Source: Nitrososphaerota archaeon (lineage in GTDB: Archaea; Thermoproteota; Nitrososphaeria; Nitrososphaerales; Gagatemarchaeaceae). From it: a stretch of 48,626 bases of DNA. Location of the stretch: assembly GCA_027886825.1 (NCBI GenBank), contig JAPCJS010000003.1, forward strand, positions 1 to 48,626, in the 5' to 3' direction. A model generated the notes under the pieces. That model was not told where the DNA came from. It made no database searches and saw nothing but the letters and a program-made list of their open reading frames with translations. Shown one piece after another: positions 35,386 to 44,270 of the stretch. Position numbers and translations under genes: made by a program. Every line of letters begins with the position of its first letter. Within the stretch, counting starts at the first letter, position 1.

Positions 35386-37151
35386 CAGGCCATTACCTCC
35401 TTGGCGAGCGAGCCGAACTGCTGGGTCATGTCGCCCTCTATCTCCTTGATTATCGCTTCCGTCTGGTCTTCGGGGGTCCACTTTATCCTCGATATCTTCG
35501 TCTTTACCGGGAGAGAGGAGATCTGCAGAGCCTGGGCCCCGGACTTGATCGCGTCCGCCTCCATCCTTCCGAACGTGAGGATCGTCTTCATCATGAGGTA
35601 CTGTTTCCGGATCGAGGTGTAGGTGTCCACCGGGTCGTATGCGCTCTGCTGGAGGTAGTCCTCCCTGATTATCTTGGCCAGGTCCATCACACCCTTCTCC
35701 GACTCGGGGAGCGCGTCGTAACCCACCAGCTGGACGATGTCCTGCAGCTCCGCCTCCTTCTGCAGTATCCCAAGAGCCTCAGTCCTCATCTCGGGGAAGT
35801 CCTTGGCGACGTTCTCCTGATACCAGGCCCGCAGGTCGCCGGTGTACAGCGAATAGCTCGTCAGCCAGTTGATCGACGGGAAGTGCCTGCGCGCAGCGAG
35901 GCTCGCGTCCAGCGCCCAGAAGACCCTGGTGACGCGGAGCGTGTTCTGTGAGACCGGCTCCGAAAAGTCTCCGCCCGGGGGGGAGACGGCCCCTACGACG
36001 GTCACCGAGCCTATCCGCTCTTCTGGCGAGAGTGCGATGACCTTACCCGCCCTCTCGTAGAACTCGGCGAGCCTGCTGCCCAGATAGGCCGGATATCCCT
36101 CCTCGCCGGGCATCTCCTCCAGCCTGCCCGAGATCTCTCTGAGGGCCTCGGCCCACCTCGAGGTGCTGTCGGCCATAAGGGCGACGTCGTAGCCCATGTC
36201 CCTGTAGTACTCTGCGATCGTGATCCCTGTGTAGATGCTGGCCTCCCTCGCTGCGACGGGCATGTTCGAGGTGTTCGCGACGAGTATTGTCCTCTCCATG
36301 AGGGGCCTCTTGGAGATTGGGTCCTCGAGCTCCGGAAAGGTGGTGAGGACCTCCGTCATCTCGTTGCCCCTCTCCCCGCATCCGACGTATACGATGATCC
36401 TGCTGTCGCTCCACTTTGCGAGCTGCTGCTGCGCCACGGTCTTGCCCGAACCGAACGGTCCGGGGATCGCGGCCGTCCCGCCCTTTGCGAGCGGGAAGAA
36501 GGTGTCCATGACCCTCTGCCCCGTGATCAGAGGAGAGTCTGGGGCGAGCTTGCGCGATATGGGCCGCGCCGTCCTGACCCTCCACCTGCTCGCGAGGAAG
36601 ACCTCGACGTCCCCCTCGGAGGACTTGACCGTCGCGACGGGTTCCCTGATCGTGAACTTCCCCTCCCTGATCTCCTTCAGCTCGCCGCTGACTCCGGGGG
36701 GCACCATTATCTTGTGCGAGACGAGCGGGGTCTCCTGCACGGTGCCGATGATCTGGCCCTGCACGACCTTGTCGCCCTTCTTCCCCACGGCCACAAAGTC
36801 CCATTTCTTCTTCTCGTCGAGAGCGGGTATCACCAGTCCCCTGGTGATGAAATCGCCGCTCTGCTCCCTGAGGATGTTGAGCGGCCTCTGGATCCCGTCG
36901 TAGATCGATGTAAGCAGCCCGGGACCGAGCTCCACCGAGAGGGCCCGACCCGTGTTCACGACCTTGTCCCCCGGTCTGACGCCCGTCGTGTCCTCGTAGA
37001 TCTGCAGTGTAGCAGTGTCACCGCGGAGCCGGATGACCTCGCCGATCAGACCCAGGTCGCCGACCCTGACAACGTCGAACATCTTGGCGCCCTCGAGTCC
37101 CTGCGACGTGACCACGGGGCCGCTCACGTTGATTATTTTTCCGTCTTTCAT
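35385..37151 (-). CDS. atpA: A/V-type ATP synthase subunit A (catalytic)
   Basis: A 588-residue catalytic subunit. Walker A is GPFGSGKT (residues 231-238), followed by [19 protein letters not shown] with the catalytic Glu, [19 protein letters not shown], and [20 protein letters not shown]. The characteristic extra 'non-homologous' domain lies at about 110-190. No intein is present, although this gene hosts inteins in several archaea and yeasts. The ATG shares one base with the subunit F stop (TAATG), and its stop overlaps the subunit B start. Confidence 0.96.
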   Translation of the reverse strand: MKDGKIINVSGPVVTSQGLEGAKMFDVVRVGDLGLIGEVIRLRGDTATLQIYEDTTGVRPGDKVVNTGRALSVELGPGLLTSIYDGIQRPLNILREQSGDFITRGLVIPALDEKKKWDFVAVGKKGDKVVQGQIIGTVQETPLVSHKIMVPPGVSGELKEIREGKFTIREPVATVKSSEGDVEVFLASRWRVRTARPISRKLAPDSPLITGQRVMDTFFPLAKGGTAAIPGPFGSGKTVAQQQLAKWSDSRIIVYVGCGERGNEMTEVLTTFPELEDPISKRPLMERTILVANTSNMPVAAREASIYTGITIAEYYRDMGYDVALMADSTSRWAEALREISGRLEEMPGEEGYPAYLGSRLAEFYERAGKVIALSPEERIGSVTVVGAVSPPGGDFSEPVSQNTLRVTRVFWALDASLAARRHFPSINWLTSYSLYTGDLRAWYQENVAKDFPEMRTEALGILQKEAELQDIVQLVGYDALPESEKGVMDLAKIIREDYLQQSAYDPVDTYTSIRKQYLMMKTILTFGRMEADAIKSGAQALQISSLPVKTKISRIKWTPEDQTEAIIKEIEGDMTQQFGSLAKEVMA

Positions 37152-37492
37152 TATGCGCTCACCTTGAGGTCCACTCCGAGGACGCGCCTGGCCAGTATCG
37201 AGAGCGATTCCTCGTGGGCCTGCGAGTCCAGGGAGGGCATGAAGACCACGAGAGGTGTGATCGATGACTCGAGCTTCTCCTTCACCGAGGCCGACAGGCC
37301 GGCCCTCGCCTGATTGCCCACGATTATGAGGGCGTATTCGTTCGAGTTAAAGAGGTCCATCACTATCTTCTGGACGTCGTCCTTTCCAGCCTGGAACGCG
37401 TCCTGGACACCGAGCAGGCGGTAGCCGAGCACAAGCTCTCGTTCTCCCACCACGGCGATCTTGCCGCTTTGCGTCGCTGTTCTTCCGCTCAA
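37151..37492 (-). CDS. atpF: A/V-type ATP synthase subunit F (central stalk)
   Basis: A 113-residue CheY-like subunit that binds the shaft subunit D and helps regulate ATP hydrolysis. KIAVVGERELVLGYRLLGV and YALIIVGNQARAGLS show the alternating strand-helix fold. The C-terminal PLVVFMPSLDS strand leads into the flexible helix. The start is TTG 37492, only 6 nt after the subunit C stop; a dozen residues before the first strand is slightly long for the family. Confidence 0.88.
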   Translation of the reverse strand: MSGRTATQSGKIAVVGERELVLGYRLLGVQDAFQAGKDDVQKIVMDLFNSNEYALIIVGNQARAGLSASVKEKLESSITPLVVFMPSLDSQAHEESLSILARRVLGVDLKVSA

Positions 37493-37498
37493 GTCAAA

Positions 37499-38563
37499 TC
37501 ACCCAACCAGAAGTACTGACTTTATGTAGTCTTCGGTCATCCCGTACTGCTTGGCGTACGTTATCCTCCTGATGTTCTGCCTCTCGTACTCTGCCTGCAG
37601 CACGAAGGCGAAAGAGGAGGTGAGAGATATGGGAAGGCTGCGGAACCGGGTAAGGTACCTCGCCACGACCAGCTTGTCGAAGGCCACCTCGACCTCGGTC
37701 AGGTTGCCCGACTTGCGATAGCTCTCGAGTGCATCCGAGAGGTCAATCCATGGCTCAAACCTCTTTATCGTCTCGCCGAGCTCCGGCGAGCTGTAGGCCT
37801 CGAGGAGGCTGGAGGTGGCTATCAGGCCACCCTCGACGAGGTGTCTCGACAGGACCTCGCGGTCGAGGTTGGAATCCCTGGACTTGAGTAGGTTGAGCAG
37901 GTTCCTCTTTGTTATCTCGGCGCGCACGTACTCCCTGAGGACGCCTTCGTCTCCCTGAAGGAACCTGAGCTCCCAGAGGAGCCTCGTGTAGTACAGGTTC
38001 TGCAGCGCTGCCGTGAAGACCCCCAGGTCCCCGGACTTTCTGAACTCACCCAGCTGCTGCAGGAGGATGGCCCCGTAGCCGTACTTCACCAGGTAGTTAA
38101 TCGCCGACTCCATGTCGGGCTGCTGCAGGAGGAGGTTGAGCTCGGCGAAGGGTATCGCGTTGAACGACAGCGTCAGCGGGATGTTCCGGGACGAGACCAG
38201 GAACGCCTCGGTCTGCTCGAGCCCCCTGCCCAGGCTCTTGGCGGCCAGTATCACCTCGATGTTCTCGATGTCCCACTTGGAGAGGTACGCCATCAGCGCG
38301 CTCTTTCCGAATAGGGGGGCGGTCTGTACAGCGATGGCGTTGAGCTTGACCAGATGACGGTTTACGGCCACCTCGATCAGCTCCGGGGGCTTGTAGACGG
38401 TCGCCAGTGACTCGATCTCATCCTTGTACGCCGTCTGTGCTAGGCGCTGGACGACCTCGGCGACGTCCTTCGCCCTCGCGAGCTCGTAGAGCTGCTCCCG
38501 GGTCAGAAAGTCAAGCGAAAGGGCCTTCAGCCTCCCGAAACCCGACGCGTAGGAGGACTTCAT
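37499..38563 (-). CDS. atpC: A/V-type ATP synthase subunit C (central stalk/ring adaptor)
   Basis: A 354-residue all-helical funnel-shaped subunit that seats the central stalk on the membrane ring. It shows the family pattern of three related helical repeats, the start YASGFGRLKALSLDFLTREQLYELA, a middle DIENIEVILAAKSLGRG (close to the family's 'D..N...L...K' signature) and the final RNIRRITYAKQYGMTEDYIKS-like end. It begins 6 nt after subunit E. ATG start. Confidence 0.9.
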   Translation of the reverse strand: MKSSYASGFGRLKALSLDFLTREQLYELARAKDVAEVVQRLAQTAYKDEIESLATVYKPPELIEVAVNRHLVKLNAIAVQTAPLFGKSALMAYLSKWDIENIEVILAAKSLGRGLEQTEAFLVSSRNIPLTLSFNAIPFAELNLLLQQPDMESAINYLVKYGYGAILLQQLGEFRKSGDLGVFTAALQNLYYTRLLWELRFLQGDEGVLREYVRAEITKRNLLNLLKSRDSNLDREVLSRHLVEGGLIATSSLLEAYSSPELGETIKRFEPWIDLSDALESYRKSGNLTEVEVAFDKLVVARYLTRFRSLPISLTSSFAFVLQAEYERQNIRRITYAKQYGMTEDYIKSVLLVG

Positions 38564-38569
38564 AGTTCC

Positions 38570-39127
38570 TCAATCCTTGCCGAGGATGGATGCACGGACC
38601 TGCTCTTCGTGGTTGCGGAGGACCTCTTCGAACGTCAGGTCCAGTTCGAGCGTCCCGTCCTCGGACTCCGCCTTGAACCCTCCGATGCTGTTGAGGTCGG
38701 ACGAGGCCACGTTTACTCCCAGCTTCTTGAAGCTCGACTCGTCGGCAGGACGGGCGATTATGCGAGCGCCCTTGCCCAGGCGTCCGGAGGCGTACTTGAC
38801 CATCCTGGCAAGAAGCGCGGGGTACTCCTTCGATTGTGTAAGCTCGCCTAGAACCTTCCTCACGCTGACGATGTTCGCCTCGAGCATCTTCTCCATGGCG
38901 TCGAAGACCATCTTCTTCGCCTGGAGCTTCGTGGCACCGATGATCCTGATGCGCTCCTTCTCGGCCTGGGAGAGCCCCTCCTTCTTGGCCGACTCCTGGA
39001 TGTACGCCCGCTCCTGCTCGGTGCGCTTTAGTATCTCTGCCTTCTTCGCAGCGTATTCGGCCTCGAGCTGCTCGAGAGCATTCTTCCGCCTCTCCTCGAC
39101 CTCTCTAAGTAAGGTCTCTGCGGGCAC
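38570..39127 (-). CDS. atpE: A/V-type ATP synthase subunit E (peripheral stalk)
   Basis: A 185-residue subunit. The N-terminal half is a charged coiled coil (LREVEERRKNALEQLEAEYA) that pairs with subunit H; the C-terminal half is a globular domain that caps the head (GARIIARPADESSFKKLGV, IGGFKAESEDGTLELDLTFEEVL-type strands). The start is GTG 39127, 16 nt after subunit K. Length matches the family. Confidence 0.88.
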   Translation of the reverse strand: MPAETLLREVEERRKNALEQLEAEYAAKKAEILKRTEQERAYIQESAKKEGLSQAEKERIRIIGATKLQAKKMVFDAMEKMLEANIVSVRKVLGELTQSKEYPALLARMVKYASGRLGKGARIIARPADESSFKKLGVNVASSDLNSIGGFKAESEDGTLELDLTFEEVLRNHEEQVRASILGKD

Positions 39128-39143
39128 CGCGTGTCAGGCCTTC

Positions 39144-39368
39144 CTAGAGGATGTTAAGGAGTAGTATTACACCGAGGACGAAACCGATGATCCAGAGGGT
39201 CTCTGGGATCACAAAGAAGAACAGGACCTGACCGAACTTTTCGGGCTTTTCGGCGATGATTCCCATGCCCGCGGCACCAATCCCCTGTTGGGCGATTCCG
39301 GTACCGATCAGACCACCGGCCATAACTATCGCGGCTGCTAAAGCGAGATTTGTATCGACGACTGGCAT
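39144..39368 (-). CDS. atpK: A/V-type ATP synthase subunit K (membrane ring proteolipid)
   Basis: A 74-residue proteolipid with a single helical hairpin, the rotor-ring subunit. I start it at ATG 39368 (MPVVDTNLALAAA); an open frame reaches farther back but covers the promoter. Helix 1 has glycine-rich packing (GGLIGTGIAQQGIGAAGMG) and helix 2 carries the ion-binding Glu in VIPETLWIIGF. A Gln in helix 1 and Glu-Thr in helix 2 resemble the ligand set of sodium-binding rings, though the usual Tyr is not in place, so proton use remains equally possible. It is first in the operon. Confidence 0.9.
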   Translation of the reverse strand: MPVVDTNLALAAAIVMAGGLIGTGIAQQGIGAAGMGIIAEKPEKFGQVLFFFVIPETLWIIGFVLGVILLLNIL

Positions 39369-39397
39369 CTTGCGATTCGCGCGATTCCCTAGACAAC

Positions 39398-39409
39398 CGT
39401 ATTTATGCA
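39398..39409 (-). promoter_or_regulatory. TATA box of the ATP synthase operon
   Basis: GCATAAATACGG (minus strand) is 30-41 nt upstream of the subunit K ATG and is the best TATA-like element before the operon. Spacings between the following genes are short or overlapping, so it could drive all ten genes. Confidence 0.55.
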
Positions 39410-39668
39410 TATCTGTGGGTTCTGTCAATTCTCCGGCCCATCGCCGGGATCAACTTCCACCCATCCGCTCGGAGGATCGCCGCTTTCTCCTGCCTTCGGG
39501 GTTCCCCTTCACCGCCCCCCGGGTGGCTGAGCCGCACGAACCGGTGCAGCGGCCATCTTCATGATATTTCTTGATGCGTTCACCTCGCTATACTCTGTCA
39601 TGCCACAAGAAGGACGGACGGCGACCCGGACGAGGGCCAGCGTGAATAGGATCGACTCTGCTGATCTT

Positions 39669-40964
39669 TCATCCCGTGTCATGGGCCCTGTTGGCGAGCC
39701 TCGACGTTAGGAGGGCGGCGATCCAGAGGAGGGCGCCCGCAAGGATGAACGTGGTGTGGAAGCCCAGGAAGACCGACACGATGCCGGAGATCAGACACCC
39801 GATCGTGGTAGATACACCGACGATCGCGCTGTAGACTCCCAGCGCCGATCCCTGTTTGTGCCCCTTGATCGCGTCGAAGACCATGGTGTTCGATGCGGTG
39901 TAATAGATCCCGTAGGCGATCCCGCTCGCGAGTGGATAAAAGATCAAAGTGGGGACGATAAACCAGACCCCGAGGACGAAGACGGAGGCGACTCCGAGTA
40001 TCGCGTAGCTGGCGCCCCTGAGGACGAGGCTCCGGGAGGCCACCCTGGTGAGCGAGCTCTTGGCTATGATGCGCCCCGCGTACCTAAATGCGATGACCTG
40101 GGCCACGAGCGCCGCGACGGTCACCCCGTAGACCTCGCTCTCCGTGAGCGAGTGAGACCTGAGCACCGGGACCATGGCCGTGTTGAAGATCCCGGTGGCA
40201 AAGTAGAAGATGACTATCGAGATGTAGAGGAGAGGCACGTAGCTCGTCAGCTCGTGCTGAAGGCCCTTGAAGGTCCTGTTGAAGTCCGCCGGCCTCGGGA
40301 CTGTGAGAAAGATCATAGGGAACGTGGACATTCGATGGAAGAAGCCCTGCCTCTGCATGGTGATGACCTCCCTCTCGAACACGAACCCCGGCTCCTGGAT
40401 GAGGACGACCGACGCAGCCGCCGAAGTGAGCGAGAGCACACCGAGTGGGATTATGAGCCATACGACCGGCAGGAACTGGGCCCACACTGCGCTTAGGACA
40501 TACCCGAGGATCGAGCCGAGGCTCGCCACCAGAGACAGCTTTGCGAAGCCGATGGCCCAGCGATTCTTCGGCTCGGTCTCCATCACGAGCAGGTTCAGCG
40601 GGGTGGCCGAGGCGGCGGTGATGAAGGAGACCATGGCGTATACGAAGATTATCGCGGAGAACGAGCGCGCGAAGAAGAACGAGAACAGGACTACCGTCGT
40701 TAGCGCATAGCTCGTTACTATGATCAGCTTCCTCTGGTGCAACCGGTCGGACGCAAGGCCCCAGACTATCGCCGCTGGGATGCTGACGGCGTTGAACACG
40801 GTCGCGGCCAGCGAGACGTAGACGGTGCCCATCGAGACGCCTCCGGATTGCAGCAGAGAGAGCGAGACGAAGGTGCCTATCGGGCCGAGCGCGATGTTCA
40901 CCGGAAGGATCGAGTAGACCCATTCGACCCTTTTTTTGCGCTGAACGTTTTCTTTTGTGGACAA
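39669..40964 (-). CDS. Major facilitator superfamily transporter
   Basis: A 431-residue protein with about twelve predicted membrane helices in two halves. The loop between helices 2 and 3 (IVWGLASDRLHQRKLI) is the classic MFS motif A (GxxxDRxxxRK). The mid-protein cytosolic loop is long (VFEREVITMQRQGFFHRM to FNRTFKGLQHE). The second-half counterpart of motif A is weak. The transported compound cannot be predicted. The start is TTG 40964. A TCTTAAG just upstream is too close for a standard promoter, so its promoter is unclear. The preceding 240 nt up to the ATP synthase operon show no gene. Confidence 0.82.
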   Translation of the reverse strand: MSTKENVQRKKRVEWVYSILPVNIALGPIGTFVSLSLLQSGGVSMGTVYVSLAATVFNAVSIPAAIVWGLASDRLHQRKLIIVTSYALTTVVLFSFFFARSFSAIIFVYAMVSFITAASATPLNLLVMETEPKNRWAIGFAKLSLVASLGSILGYVLSAVWAQFLPVVWLIIPLGVLSLTSAAASVVLIQEPGFVFEREVITMQRQGFFHRMSTFPMIFLTVPRPADFNRTFKGLQHELTSYVPLLYISIVIFYFATGIFNTAMVPVLRSHSLTESEVYGVTVAALVAQVIAFRYAGRIIAKSSLTRVASRSLVLRGASYAILGVASVFVLGVWFIVPTLIFYPLASGIAYGIYYTASNTMVFDAIKGHKQGSALGVYSAIVGVSTTIGCLISGIVSVFLGFHTTFILAGALLWIAALLTSRLANRAHDTG

Positions 40965-41053
40965 GCGGCGCTTAAGACCCTCTCTCTGACCGGAGGTGGG
41001 TCCTGTGACATGGTCATAAAGACATATAGCGCGTTGCTCGGGCGGGAGAGAGC

Positions 41054-41443
41054 TTGGTCTCGTCGAGCAGCTTCATGATTGGCATAATCGGGGGGCTGCT
41101 GGATTTTGCCTCCGCCACCTCGATAGTAATCAACCAGGGAGGCAGCGGGATGATGACTAGCTACCTGTTCTCAGGGTACATCTGGGCAGCGATACTCCTG
41201 GCCCTCGGAGTCCTCGTGATCGTCGTAGCTGCCCTCTCTGTCATGTCCACTGGGATGCGGCACCTCAGGGGTTTCTCTCTGCTGATGGTGGCGCTCGGCA
41301 TCGTCATGGCGGCGATAGGCGGCATAATGTCCACGGGGTCCATCGTCGGGTCGTCTGCGATCTACAGCTACGGTATGGTGATAGTGGGGATCCTGATGGC
41401 GATAAACGGCGCCACGATGCTGAGAAACCCCATGCCGATCTAG
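41054..41443 (+). CDS. Small four-helix membrane protein, function unknown
   Basis: A 129-residue protein with four hydrophobic segments (about residues 8-25, 40-65, 72-92 and 100-122), rich in Gly, Ala, Ile and Met and with few charged residues. I recognise no family. The TTG start lies 26-33 nt after CATATAG (41022-41028), a leaderless-type spacing. It converges on the following two-helix gene. Confidence 0.6.
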   Translation: MVSSSSFMIGIIGGLLDFASATSIVINQGGSGMMTSYLFSGYIWAAILLALGVLVIVVAALSVMSTGMRHLRGFSLLMVALGIVMAAIGGIMSTGSIVGSSAIYSYGMVIVGILMAINGATMLRNPMPI

Positions 41444-41517
41444 GCGGCCCACCAGTTACGGGCGACAGGCAGCCGTGCGGGCTCCGAGGCGAGACCCGTC
41501 GCAGCCGGCGTGAAGCA

Positions 41518-41820
41518 TCAGCCACTAGTGTGGCTGGGAATAGGGTCGGGCGTGGGGTCCTTGTCCATGAGCGACTTGAAGAGGTACATGGAGGCAAAGA
41601 CCAGGACTATGACGATCAATACGTAGATCGGGATGTAGATCAGCGTGGTCTGCACCGGTAGCGGCGCAGTGTTGGGCGGAAGCGAGAGCACGAACGCGAA
41701 CGCGATCAGGACCAGTATAGAGCCTATCGGCACGGCGATGCGCACGCTGCGAGACAGCACTGAACTGTAGGCGTGTCGGTGCTCCTGGGCGGGTTTCTCC
41801 TTGTTCTCTGGCATCTCCAT
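41518..41820 (-). CDS. Small two-helix membrane protein, function unknown
   Basis: A 100-residue protein. A charged, His-containing N-terminus (KEKPAQEHRHAYSS) is followed by two long hydrophobic helices (VPIGSILVLIAFAFVLSL and YIPIYVLIVIVLVFASMYLF) joined by a Pro-rich loop, ending in DKDPTPDPIPSHTSG. No family is recognised. ATG start; GGATAAACG (41845-41853, minus strand) sits about 28 nt upstream. It is separate from the NAC gene by about 50 nt. Confidence 0.6.
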   Translation of the reverse strand: MEMPENKEKPAQEHRHAYSSVLSRSVRIAVPIGSILVLIAFAFVLSLPPNTAPLPVQTTLIYIPIYVLIVIVLVFASMYLFKSLMDKDPTPDPIPSHTSG

Positions 41821-41868
41821 TCCTGTCCTCGCCGAGGTATTTCACGTTTATCCTAGGAGATGCAGACC

Positions 41869-42201
41869 CTAGGTCATCAGCCGCAGGATCGCCTTGGCGA
41901 CCTCACCGTCCGATTCTTCCAGCGCCACCACGGCCTTCTCCTTGGTGACGTTCGCCTGCTGCTGGACCAGGAGGATGTCCTCCTCAGAGAACTTCTTCCG
42001 CTCCTTCTCGACCTCTTCGACCTCACCCATGACCTGGAATATCCTGGACCCCTGGGCGTTCACCTCGGAGACCTGGGCTCCGTGGATGTGGATGTCCTTC
42101 GAGGAGGTCTTGATTATCACCTCTTCGACGCCGTCGATCTCCTTCATGTTGATGCCCATTCGGTCCATCATCCGGCGGGTCTTCCTGTCATCTAGTTTCA
42201 T
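41869..42201 (-). CDS. Nascent polypeptide-associated complex protein (archaeal alpha-NAC)
   Basis: A 110-residue archaeal NAC. Residues 1-16 are basic and bind the ribosome; about 17-62 form the NAC beta-barrel dimerisation domain (EEVIIKTSSKDIHIHGAQVS, IFQVMGEVEEVE). The C-terminal 70-110 form a UBA domain (SEEDILLVQQQANVTKEKAV, SDGEVAKAILRL). Archaeal NAC is a homodimer that contacts nascent chains at the ribosome exit. Its ATG overlaps the stop of the PUA gene (ATGA), so both are translated from the same transcript. Confidence 0.93.
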   Translation of the reverse strand: MKLDDRKTRRMMDRMGINMKEIDGVEEVIIKTSSKDIHIHGAQVSEVNAQGSRIFQVMGEVEEVEKERKKFSEEDILLVQQQANVTKEKAVVALEESDGEVAKAILRLMT

Positions 42202-42662
42202 TCGTGAGCACTCCTGACCTTGACCGCCACCCCTGCCTTAAACTCTCTCATATAGGCGCCAGGGAGCTTTGCCCTGCCCACTCCTATGGGCCGGCCGCCC
42301 TCGTCCAGGACGACCACCTCTCCTCCGGAGAGGACGTGCCTGCCCGTCTTGACGATGAACTTGCAGAAGACTGACTTGCCCTGGCGCACGAACTGGGCCG
42401 CGTCGTCGCTCACGGTCACCGAGTTCTGCATGAACGCCCTGGAGGAAGCCAGCAGCCGCGCGCCATAGAGCGAGAGCGCTATCGCCCCGTTGGGCCTGAC
42501 CACGGCGAAGATCTTTCCTTCATGCATGACCTGCCTGAGACGGTCGGACTTGCGGGAGTAGAGATACTCGAGCCCCGTGCGCGGAAGGGCGCCGCTCGTC
42601 CCCTTGCCGAACTCATAGTCGAGCATCAGTGTGAACCGCGTCCTCTCGTCCAGCAGCTTCAA
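42198..42662 (-). CDS. PUA-domain RNA-binding protein
   Basis: A 154-residue protein with a C-terminal PUA domain (about 72-150: VSDDAAQFVRQGKSVFCKFI, GGEVVVLDEGGRPIGVGRAK). The N-terminal part (FGKGTSGALPRTGLEYLYSR, AVVRPNGAIALSLYGARLL) resembles the region found before PUA in archaeosine tRNA-guanine transglycosylase-related proteins. It is likely to bind tRNA or rRNA; no catalytic site is visible. TTG is the start, 22-31 nt after TTTTAACATC (42684-42693, minus strand). It is co-transcribed with NAC. Confidence 0.82.
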   Translation of the reverse strand: MKLLDERTRFTLMLDYEFGKGTSGALPRTGLEYLYSRKSDRLRQVMHEGKIFAVVRPNGAIALSLYGARLLASSRAFMQNSVTVSDDAAQFVRQGKSVFCKFIVKTGRHVLSGGEVVVLDEGGRPIGVGRAKLPGAYMREFKAGVAVKVRSAHE

Positions 42663-42749
42663 GATGCACCGGGCGGCGGTCGCGATGTTAAAAGCCTGCC
42701 CCGGCTAGAGAGCTTTTTAAGGCGATGGGATTTCGAATGGCCGATTCTA
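42663..42749. promoter_or_regulatory. Divergent promoter between PUA/NAC and MBF1 runs
   Basis: TTTTAACATC (42684-42693, minus strand) serves the PUA gene. CTTTTTAAG (42713-42721, plus strand) lies about 30 nt before the MBF1 GTG. Two translation-related transcripts thus share an 87-nt control region. Confidence 0.55.
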
Positions 42750-43184
42750 GTGAAAGCAGCCTGTGAAGTCTGCGGCGGTCCCATTAGGACGGCACCCAAC
42801 AGGGTCGAGATAGACGGAGCGGTCATGGTTGTGTGCAACGGGTGTTCCAAGCTCGGGAGGTCGGTGAGCGGGCCTATCTTGAGGGAGACGCACGCCGTCC
42901 GTCCCATACAGCAGGCCAACTACAGGCCGGCCCCGAAGGTCGCCGAGCCCGAGTATGAAATCGATCCGGACTACAACGTGATGATAAGGCAGGCGAGAGA
43001 GAAGATGGGTCTTTCGCAGGAGGACCTGGGCAGGATCCTGAACGAGAAACCGTCAGTCATCAGGATGGTGGAGTCGAAGAAGCTCAAGCCCGACCCCGTT
43101 CTCACGCGTAAGCTCACCCACCATCTGAAGGTCACGCTGCTGATCCCCCTATCCGAGCTGGAAGGGGGGAAGACGGGCATCTGA
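42750..43184 (+). CDS. Archaeal multiprotein bridging factor 1
   Basis: A 144-residue MBF1. An N-terminal zinc ribbon (CEVCGGP, C5/C8; VVCNGCSKLG, C29/C32) is specific to archaeal members, followed by a linker and a Cro-like helix-turn-helix (about 72-127: MIRQAREKMGLSQEDLGRIL, EKPSVIRMVESKKLKPD). MBF1 associates with ribosomes and with transcription factors; the archaeal protein binds the small subunit. The GTG at 42750 gives the exact MKAACEVCG start; longer frames run through the divergent promoter. It leads the MBF1-Trm56-TFE-HD group. Confidence 0.93.
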   Translation: MKAACEVCGGPIRTAPNRVEIDGAVMVVCNGCSKLGRSVSGPILRETHAVRPIQQANYRPAPKVAEPEYEIDPDYNVMIRQAREKMGLSQEDLGRILNEKPSVIRMVESKKLKPDPVLTRKLTHHLKVTLLIPLSELEGGKTGI

Positions 43185-43227
43185 GAACCCGGCAAGGGCT
43201 GCGTTCGGGACGGCGACGGAGAGTTTC

Positions 43228-43764
43228 TTGAGCGTCGGGAAGAGCATCAGGATCCTGAGGATAGGGCACCGGTACGTCAGGGACTACAGGACACTCACCC
43301 ATCTCTGCCTTGTCTCCCGGGCGCTGGGGGCCGAGGCTGTCTACCTGGAGGAGATCGATGACGGGCTCCTGGAGGGGATACGGGAGGTCAACGAGTCCTG
43401 GGGGGACGGTTTCCAGGTCCTGAAGGTGCCGTCATGGAAGTCTGCGGTCTCAGAGGCGAAGAAGGAGGGGAGGACAGTGATCCATCTCACGATGTACGGC
43501 CTGCCGGTCCAGGACAAGGTCGAGGAGCTGAGGCGGAGTTCGAGGCTTCTGGTCGCCGTGGGAGGTCCGAAGGTCCCCGCAGAGGCATACCAGCTCGCTG
43601 ACTACAACATAGCCGTGACCTCGCAGCCGCACTCGGAGATCGCGGCCCTCGCCATAGTCCTACACGAGCTCCAGTCGGGGGAAGAGCTTAAGAAGGAGTT
43701 TGGCCCCGCTAAATTGAAGATAGTTCCTTCTGAAAAAGGAAAAAAGGTAGAGAAATTAGCGTGA
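43228..43764 (+). CDS. trm56: tRNA (cytidine(56)-2'-O)-methyltransferase
   Basis: A 178-residue SPOUT-class methyltransferase specific to archaea. It methylates C56 in the tRNA T-loop using S-adenosylmethionine. Conserved features are RILRIGHRYVRDYRTLTHL at the start, VIHLTMYGLP, the SAM-binding LLVAVGGPKVPAEAY, and the knot segment NIAVTSQPHSEIAALAI. TTG start with GGAGAG about 8 nt upstream. The gene overlaps TFE by 4 nt (GTGA). C56 is three residues from the 59/60 intron in the initiator tRNA nearby, so intron removal should matter for this modification there. Confidence 0.93.
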   Translation: MSVGKSIRILRIGHRYVRDYRTLTHLCLVSRALGAEAVYLEEIDDGLLEGIREVNESWGDGFQVLKVPSWKSAVSEAKKEGRTVIHLTMYGLPVQDKVEELRRSSRLLVAVGGPKVPAEAYQLADYNIAVTSQPHSEIAALAIVLHELQSGEELKKEFGPAKLKIVPSEKGKKVEKLA

Positions 43765-44270
43765 AAATTGAGTATGAGGATACGTTTGTAAAGGTAGCCG
43801 GGCTCATCGGAGGTCCGGACTACGTCAGGGTAGCGAGGGCGCTGCTGAACAACGAGAACGCCACCGACGAGGAGATCGCCTCCGCTACGGGCCTGAAGAT
43901 CAAGACGGTCAGGAAGGCGCTCTACGACCTGTTCGGGAGGAGCCTGATCACGGGGGTCCGGGTGAGAGACCCCAAGAGGGGCTGGTTCGTGTACAGGTGG
44001 AAGGCGCAGCGGGACCAGACCGACGGTTTCATCCAGACTCAGAAGAAGAAGGTCCTGAAGAGGCTGCAGCAGCGGCTTGAATATGAGGACGCGCACGAGT
44101 TCTACTTCTGCGGGACCCAGACCTGCGTCACCCGGACCTTCGAGGAGTCGATGGAGTCGTTCTTCAGATGTCCGACCTGCCAGAAACCTCTGAACAGGAT
44201 CGAAAACGTCGAGCTGAAGGCCGCGCTCCGCTGGAAGATCAAGCAACTCGAAGAGGACATCGGCAAGTGA
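43761..44270 (+). CDS. tfe: Transcription factor E alpha subunit
   Basis: A 169-residue TFE, homologue of eukaryotic TFIIE-alpha, which stabilises the open promoter complex with archaeal RNA polymerase. The N-terminal extended winged helix spans about 5-85 (NENATDEEIASATGLKIKTV, YDLFGRSLI). A zinc ribbon follows with C117, C122, C137 and C140 (FYFCGTQTC...FFRCPTCQKPL). A C-terminal acidic-basic helix ends the protein. The GTG overlaps the trm56 stop, and its own stop overlaps the HD gene start, so three genes are translationally coupled. Confidence 0.94.
   Translation: MKIEYEDTFVKVAGLIGGPDYVRVARALLNNENATDEEIASATGLKIKTVRKALYDLFGRSLITGVRVRDPKRGWFVYRWKAQRDQTDGFIQTQKKKVLKRLQQRLEYEDAHEFYFCGTQTCVTRTFEESMESFFRCPTCQKPLNRIENVELKAALRWKIKQLEEDIGK

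Noticed and set aside
35385-37151. Intein in the catalytic ATPase subunit
   Set aside because: The P-loop region reads through normally and the 588-residue length is that of an intein-free subunit A.
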